From NCBI RefSeq assembly GCF_029852145.1, contig NC_079974.1, forward strand, positions 248,001-312,000: a stretch of 64,000 nt of DNA, read 5' to 3'. Both the position numbers and the translations under genes were made by a program. Below are positions 13,126 to 22,100 of the stretch, in pieces. A model generated the notes under the pieces. That model searched no databases, was not told the DNA's origin, and saw only the letters and a program-made list of their open reading frames with translations. This DNA is from Microplitis mediator. Lineage: Eukaryota; Arthropoda; Insecta; Hymenoptera; Braconidae. How positions within the stretch are numbered: position 1 is the first letter of the stretch; each line of letters begins with the position of its first letter.

Positions 13126-16100
13126 ATTAAATGAAAGGAAATAAAAGTAAAATTAATTAAGTCAATTAAAAATAAATAAATTAATTAATTTCCTTATTCT
13201 AAAATTAATTAATTTATTGAAAAAGTCGTGGCGGGAAAGTCGATGGCCGGACGCCATTTTAATATTATTTAAAATCAGTGTGTGTAGAAATAAGTCCAGG
13301 GGACTAGTGTGAGTGTGTGCGTGTAGAGATCCTGGGGATCATGGTATGGAAAATTATTGTTAATTATTGTTCGTCAGGTACGACGATTTTATATTGTTCT
13401 GAATAAATGCCAAAGATAGTTGGCCAGTAGTGATAATTAAGGCCAAGAATTTGGTTTTTTTAAAAGGGAGAGATAAAAGATGGGAGGAGCTGAATTTCTG
13501 ATTGGTTGAATTTTTATAGATTTGCTTATTTGAATGGAGTGAAAAGAGCAATGAAACAAAAATAAGTTTAATCAATGCAAAACAAATATACTAGTCACAT
13601 AACCATGTATATTTGTAATCTTGATGTGGAACTTCGTTGGTTGAAACACTCAAATATAGTTGACTGCATATTTGAGTGTTTCAACCAACGAAGTTCCACA
13701 TCAAGATTACAAATATACATGGTTATGTGACTAGTATATTTGTTTTGCATTGATTAAACTTATTTTTGTTTCATTGCTCTTTTCACTCCATTCAAATAAG
13801 CAAATCTATAAAAATTCAACCAATCAGAAATTTAGCACCTCCCATCTTTTATCTCTCCCTTTAAAAAAAATTAATTCTTGGCCTTAGTGATAATAAAGTC
13901 GTGTGCGTGTGTGTGTGATGCCAAAGGTAGTTGGCTTAATTAAGGTTTAGGAAATCGTCAAAGGTAGTTGACGAGAATAAGGTTTTAAAACGTCAAAGGT
14001 AGTTGACGGTAGTTATAGGGCATAAGGTATAAAAGGCATATGGTCATAAGGTTTATAAGGTCGTCAAAGGTAATTGACAAATTGTTATAAGGTTTATAAA
14101 GGTTAAAAAGATTTATAAGGAACAGGTTTATTAAATAAATAAAAGGTTAAATAAAAAGTGTATTAAAATTATTATAAATTATCCTTCCTCTCATCTCTCT
14201 TACAATTAATTAATTTACACCGACCCTGATGATCTAAGATCCGGCTCTGGGAGGCCGTTATCACTTCCAGTGGCGCCCTTGATAAAGGACGACCAGAGTA
14301 GTAGCATAGCCCTGTTATAAGTTTACTCTAGCAGATGTCACATTGAAAGTTATCAGTTCCACACAGAGTGAATCAAAAAAGCGCTTATGAAGCGTGGAAT
14401 CGAGTTTTATGTACTAATAAAAACTGTATATATACATTTGTGGAGAAAAAATGGCGGATTCGTTATGAGTTGAGACTATCAGTTTTGGGTTTTTATTTAA
14501 ATATTAATGTACGGGACGGTTTACAGTAGTAAAATTCAAAAAGCTTCCTAAGGGTTAAAATCTAAAGCTAATAACAAAAAATAAAAGTGATAAGTTGAGT
14601 TTTTCGAAAGATATCTTGTTATTCATACAGACCAACTGATGTGGATCGCGATTTTTTAATTTGGTGACAATAGAGCACTCTTTGCGTTCGAGGTGTGCAA
14701 TAACAAAAAAGATATTAAAAATTTATGTAATACTTACAAGCTTGTGGATGATGGTAACGGTGATGGAGATTGTTGAATAATTGACGTATCCGCTTCTTGT
14801 ATAACAATTGTTTCAGATGTCTTTTTAATTTCTTTACAAGTAACAACTTCTAAACTTTCACAATTTGATTTTAATTCATCTTTCGATTTACTTTCCAACG
14901 TTTCTTCGTTTTCAGTATCGGTATCAGCTCGATGCAAAACTATTTTATTTGATCTATTGTCTTCTATATGTGGAAATACATGTGGGGTATGCAACGTATC
15001 ATCATTTATAACAATCTATAAATAAATAATGCTTAATATAATTATTTTATAAAATTAATTGTTAAAAAATTATTCTATTTCCATTTTACTTATTTCTGTA
15101 ATTTAATTATTTTCTTATATTTTTACGGAAAATTAAAAATTATTTTAACAAAAATTACATAATGTCTGTATGTAATGTTGTATATAACTCTTAGATTTAA
15201 AATACTGATTTAAGTGCATAATGGTCAAGGTATACTGATCATAAGAATCTTTTGACAGATATTACATAGACTTGCCCAAGATGACGTCCACAAGACAATC
15301 TTGTAGTAGTCTTGTACTATTTCTAACCACTAGGTGTCTATGTCTTTATATAGCTATCAATCTGTCACAAGATATTTATACAAGATTCTAAGCCAAGATT
15401 GTTGTAGAACTTGTACATGATATTGGACAAAAGAACATTGAACATGTCTTGCTCAAGATATGTTAATAAAGTTACTTGCGCGTAGCTTAAGCGAGTCTTG
15501 CATCAGAAATTATTTGCAGACACTAACGTATACTTTACCCTAGGATCCTGTTTGTATGCCAAAGGAGGGTATAAGTAGCAGAGATAAAGGTTAGATAAAT
15601 AGTGTAATATGAAACTTCTTCAGCAGATCCGGCGCAAGACATGCGTTAGTACCCGCAAGTAATTTCTGGTGCAAGATCAGCCCAAGTCACTCTGCCTATA
15701 CACCTTGAGCAAGATATTTTCAATATTCTTGCAGAGGTTCTGTAATACAACATAACGCAAAGCTTTTTTTAAGTTTGCACAAGACTTGCAATTCAAATCT
15801 TTGTACCAGTATCTGCAGCAAGATCCATAGTTATGCAAAAATGTAGACAACTAGTGTACTAATGACCAGATTTTGGCAAGATTGCTATAAGATCGTTAAA
15901 TGGGATTAGGTTAGTTAAAACTTGATACCAGAAGCTTGTTTGTTCTATAAAAAGATTCGTTTAAATAATAAATAATATGTTGGTTCTAAGTTGGAATCAT
16001 TGACGATTGCGTTGCGTAGAGTTGATAATGGGCAAAATTATTTGCGATTATCAAGAACGAACTCTAATACGTATGAGGAATCATTTTTAGCTCTTAGCAT

Positions 16101-19100
16101 ACGAGTTTATAACTCTTTGTCAGCCGACTTACCCGTGTAAAAAAAATTCGTTCAAAAAAGATTCCAAAAAAGTTCCGCATGTGGAACTTCTAAACATGAG
16201 ACAGATTAGAACTTCGAATGGAACTTTTTTGGAACGTTAGTAATTTTGATGGAAAAAAAAAAGTTTTTATGAGCAAATTTAGAGTCAAAAAAGGACGTTC
16301 TTGAAAGTTTTTGGAATTTTATGGACGTTTTTTTTTAGTTCTATAAAAAATTCAAAAGTAGTGATTTTTGAACTATTTTGGAATGTTTTTAGAACGTCTT
16401 TAGTCTACAAAAAATGCAAAATTAGTGATTTTGGAATGCCTTTTTTAGTCCATAAAAAAGTCAAAAGTGGTGATTCTGGAACTTTTTTGGAATGTTTTTG
16501 AAATGTCTATTTTAGTTCTATAACAGGTTGTAAAGTAACGATTTTTGGACTATTTTTGAATGGTTTTGGAACGTCTTTTTTAGCTTCCGAAAAATGTCAA
16601 AAGTGGTGATTATGGAACTTTTTTAAAATGTCCATATAAAATTCGAAAAACTTTCCAAGAACGTCCTTATTTGACTCTAAATTCGCTCATAAAAACTTTT
16701 TTTTTACCATCAAAATTACCAACGTTCCAAAAAAGTTCTAATCTGTCTCATGTTTAGAAGTTCCACATGCGGAACTCTTTTGGAATCTTTTTGGAACGAA
16801 TTTTTTTTACACGGGTTAAGAACATAGAAAATTTTAACGAATTTTGAATCGCGTGTTGCAATTATTTTGTTGATAAAAATAATAAACTAAGTAATAGAAT
16901 TAACAAAAGGAACTATTTAAATGATTATAAGAATATTGTACAACTATATGTATTATCTGTATAATTTTGTAATTTCTTGATTTGATGATCCTCAGGGAGC
17001 TACGGCTCTAGGACCACATAACAATTATGATCTATTTAAAATTTAAAGTTACTCAAGAACAAATCTATAAAATTTGAAGATCGTTGTAATTATAGTTATT
17101 AAATAAGTAAATTTTTTCACAATTAACAAAGTGGTAATTAGAAGCTCACATCAGAATAAATCAATAGTGTGTAAATTTTTTAGTTCATTAATTAACCATG
17201 ACTTAATTTATGCAGGTGGAACTAGTATACTAATAAAGATAACTAATCTAATTAAGTTTTATTATTTAGATCGGGATTCTGATTACTTTACTAAATTATA
17301 CAATTTGAAGCTTTCACTCTAATTGATTTAGACAAAAAATTAAAATGAATTAAAGAAAACGACTAAGTTTTTATTTATATTACCTGGTAACACAGTGTAT
17401 ATTGAATTAAAAGATCACGTGGCACAATTGTTTTCAAGTGATCGATTATAAATTGTTGATAATATAAAAAAAAAATGTTTGAAAATTCCAATAGTGTACG
17501 TCTCATACGTATCTGACCTCATTTTTGCAATAGTTTATTTAATTAATTTACTATCTAGAAGGTTTAATGATATTGTTTTTTCCACAGCGAAAAGGATATT
17601 TTTTAGCTCAAAAAATATAAAGTGCGCAATAATTACACTAAAGAACATTTTGAATTTCGCGCTCTTAGTGCGACCGCTAGGAATGACTGCACTGCACGCA
17701 GTACATTGAATGTAAAGTAGATGATACCATCACATCTGTTAAATAAAGAGACGCAAACTAAACAGAGCTTCATGTTATGGAATTGTAGGTTTTAAGTTTT
17801 TATTAATTATAACTCAACAAAAAAAATTTAGATAGTGAATTTCAATTGGGTTTTTTCTATTATCAAAATCAAAGTATCAAAAAAAGAAGTGTGTTAATTA
17901 ATGGTATTTTATAAAAGTTATCGTGTTTACGAAGATTCATATTAGATACTATTGACATAAAGAGTTTTTTGGACTGAAATATTTACTCTCAAATAAACTT
18001 ATCTATAAATCGACTCAAATCTAAGTCAGAATTGAAGTTTAATAAATTGTCGACATGATAGTACAAGATTTATCTTATTTCTATGTATTAATACGAGTGT
18101 AACAAGGATTGGAGTGAGTAAATTGGACGAAAATTTTGTAGCGGTTAAGGTAAAAGACCCAGTACTAGGGACTTAGTACCCGATTACTCATGTATTTGTA
18201 TATCTATATTCACTGAATTTTATTAAATATAGAAATACCAATACATGGAGGGATCGAGTACTGGTTCCCTGATCGGGTAGTGGGTCTTTTTTTTACTTTA
18301 CAGCAAAAGTGTTAAGTGACTAATTCAAATTCAGCACTTTAGTACCATCTACATTATTTTGTTGTTGTTAATCATTTATTTATTTATGTTGTTATGGCGT
18401 TTAATTTTTTTTTTAACTTACCGTTAAGAAAATTGAAAATTTTCAAAAATTCGGGAAGTTATTGGTTTCGGTCCGATTTACGAAAATTGAATTTTCAAAA
18501 GATGTCGACGTTTTGAGGTCCTAGGAAGCTATTCTGACTAATTTCACGATGATGTCCGAGTGTTTGTATGTGTGTACGTACGTATGTATGTATGTAAATA
18601 TTCATAACTCTTGAACGGATGAACCGATTTTGATCGTTGAGGTGTCATTCGACGCGGCTGGTCAATATCTTGAAGCCGTGAGAAAATTGAGATTGATCGG
18701 TAGGGCTCGTTCAGAGATATTCCAAAAATAAAATTTTTTCAAAAGTGTTTTTTTTGGATAACTTTTAATGTGCTCCATGGATTGAGCTCGAAGAGCTCGA
18801 AAATGTATTCACGACAAAGTTTTCGTGCTGCGGCAAGTTTTAGGGCTGGCCCACAGGGTCAACCGATAGACAGATTTTTTTTGTTTATTATTCGTCATAG
18901 AGACGAAGTTATCTGTTCAGTTTTTATTAATAAGAAAATGACATATTTTGTAATTATTACTCTTAAATAAATAATTTCGAACGAAAAGAAAGTGTAACAT
19001 TTATCAAAAAGTGCACAACTCAAAAGCTTATGTTATATTTTGAATAATAAATTCACTCCTATAAATATCGAAAGGTGTATTCTTTTTGAAGCTAAAAAAA

Positions 19101-22100
19101 TATTTCATCTGTTCAATTAATACGGAATATTTCTTCACAGCAATATACCGGCCATTTTTCGATACTTAAATTGAAAGAAATAGTTGAAATAGTACATTGC
19201 AGAGGGTCATTATTCATTAATTAACTAGAATAAAAATTAAAATAACTTGGTACGTCGTTGCAAAAATGGGAGAACCTCTATCACTGGTTTGTTTGTGGAT
19301 ACTTTTGCATAAAAAAATTACTTAATGTTATTGAATCTATACTTAATAATGTTCAAAAGGTTGCACTAAATAAGCTCAATCGATACGCCTAAAAAAATCC
19401 GTAAAAAAAGCGTTTTTTTCAGGGTTTAGCCTTTACCCCCCCCCTCCCCTTAACAGTTCAATAGCTCAACAAAGACTGACTCATTACAATATGCACTATT
19501 GATATCTTTATGAGAAACAAGTTAACTAGAATAATTACACAGATAGACATTATTATGCATGTTTGCTACAATTATCAAATTCTAAACAAAACGACATTTT
19601 TTCAAAATTCCGTTTATCCTGGTTGACAGATTATTGCTTATCTACATCTATTCGTGTATTACGATATCTCTTAAACGAATCAACCGATTTAAACGTGCCT
19701 TGCGGCAGTCAAGAGTTAACCAAGACTTAGATCTGATTAGTTTTTGGGATCGATCAACTAAGTAGTTTCCGACTTATCAAAGAAAAAATAATTTCTTTCG
19801 TTTTTGTTAAATATCTGATAAACTACCAAACCAATTAGTGTCTGAATTTAATCAGATCGAAGCTATGGTGAACCTTTTTGATTGCCATCGTACAACAAAA
19901 AACTATTTTCTTATCTAATATAGCTTAACGATGTGTTTAAACGAATAATTATATATTCAAAGGTGTCATGTTTAAATAACCACAGACAAAAAAATGTAAT
20001 AGAAAAATAATATTTTTGTCATAAAACTTAGGAAAGTAAGATTTAAAAATTTGGAATTCAAATTTGAACTTTCGTTAACAGGAGTTATCAAATATTTTTG
20101 GTAGAGTTTTTTTCGCAATCAAAATCTCTATATAGAAAATACAGACTGTACATCGATGCACTACTGTCTAATCTAGCGAAGTGCGCTTCAATTATTTGAT
20201 AATGTTCGTTTGTTTAAGAGAAAAACTAGGCCAAAGTTTCCATTTACTGCATAAGTGCAACAAAGATAGTACCGTTCGTGGACTTGAGTGTAACAGAGAG
20301 ATGAGTGCGAACTCCTGTTAATTCAAATTTTTCAAATTTGAAATGTTTGGGGAGGCTGGGGCAGAGCGGCCCCCCTGAAATTTTGATAAAAAAAAAATTT
20401 TTTATTTTTCGCCTAATTACTATAAATCCGATATGTTTGCGCATTTTTACCCCTACGCATGACATTTGGAGCAAAATGGACAAGCCCAAAATTTTGAAAA
20501 AGTGATTTTTTCATATTTTTATCGTCAAATTAAAAAAAAATTATTATAATTCCACATTTCTAGCCCTACGCACAACACCTGAGGCAAAATGGACCAGCCG
20601 AAACTTCCGAAAAAATTGTTTTTTCATATTTTTCAGCCGTTTCTCTATGTGAGAGACAAATTTGGTCACTAAAAATTTATAAAAATTAAAATTTTTTTTT
20701 TTAGTTGATAAATTTTTGAAATAAAGTAAAACTATAAAATTGTTTTTTTTTTTTATTAAATAACAATTAGTAATTAAGGTAATCGAGAGTGAACGATTTA
20801 TTACACCTTAAAGAATTTTTTTCGAGTAATATAAAACCAAAAATAGTTGTCAAGAGAAAGAAATACATTCTTAATGATGAAAACATTTAAAAAAAAAAAA
20901 AAAACGAAAAAAAAAAATTTTTTTTATCATTTTTTTGAGGGGGGCCGCTCTGTCCCACAAAAAAAAATTTTTTTTTCCGAATTTTGGCAAAATGTCCATA
21001 AATTTGTTCGAAATAGGACAAAAGTAAAGTGATCTTATGGTTGAAAGCCACAAAAAGTAATAATTGGCTTAGGGGGGCCGCTCTGCCCCACCCTCCCTTA
21101 TAAGGTTTTTAATTTACGTACTTTTTTATAACAAAGACGCGATAAAAGTGTCCTGATCTTTGATTATGCGCCCTTTTATCTTTAGGAATCCAAAAATTTT
21201 GTGACCAAAAGCTTAAAGGGCGTATAAATTTTTTTTCTGAAAAATTTATTAAAAAGCTTAGCCGAAGTCTAAAAATGAAAAAAAATAAAATGCTGCAGTC
21301 AAAAATGTGTATTCTAACTTATACGTTCTTTTGATATCAAAATTAAAAATATGCTTAGAAAAATCACAAAGTATGCGTGATTGTATTAATATTTTTTGTT
21401 ATGGAATTGGTTATTACAGTTTATAAAATTATTTTGAAATTCTTATACTAAATTGAAGAAAAAAAATTTGTAGAAATATGTAACCAGTTCATTTTGGTAC
21501 GACTCCCATACCCTCCTTCTCCATATCTGTACTTTTTTTTTTCAAATTATTCTGATTTATGGCGGATCCATTATAATCCAAAACAATAATTAAAGAAAAA
21601 ATCAGTAAATTTTTATTTTTTATAATCGTTATGAAAATTTATATTTAATTAAAAATTTGATGTTTTCATTTTTTTTTTATTTTATTTTCAATAAATTTTG
21701 AAAAATAAAGTGTAGGAGACTGTTTTTTTCATCTAACTTGTCTTGTAAAACTATTTGTCAGTATTTTGTATTAAAACTGGAATTTTTTTTTATGCGCCCT
21801 TTTAGTTTTAGGCACTACTTTTCAAAAGCTAAAAGGGCGTATGTCTTGAGATACGCCCTTTTAGCTAAAGGATGTCCAAATTTTTTTTTGCAGATTTTTG
21901 CGTTTCGAGAAATTTTAAAGCTAATGGCAAAAAAAAATTTTTTTATGCGCTCTTTTAGCATAATTCCCGACCAACCTGCAGCAATGCGCCCTTTTACCTT
22001 TTGGCACGCAATATATATAATGTCAAATTTCGTATGAATAGACCTACTATTGGCATAGACTATTGAGCTTATTACCATTAATGAAATAAAAAATTTGTAT

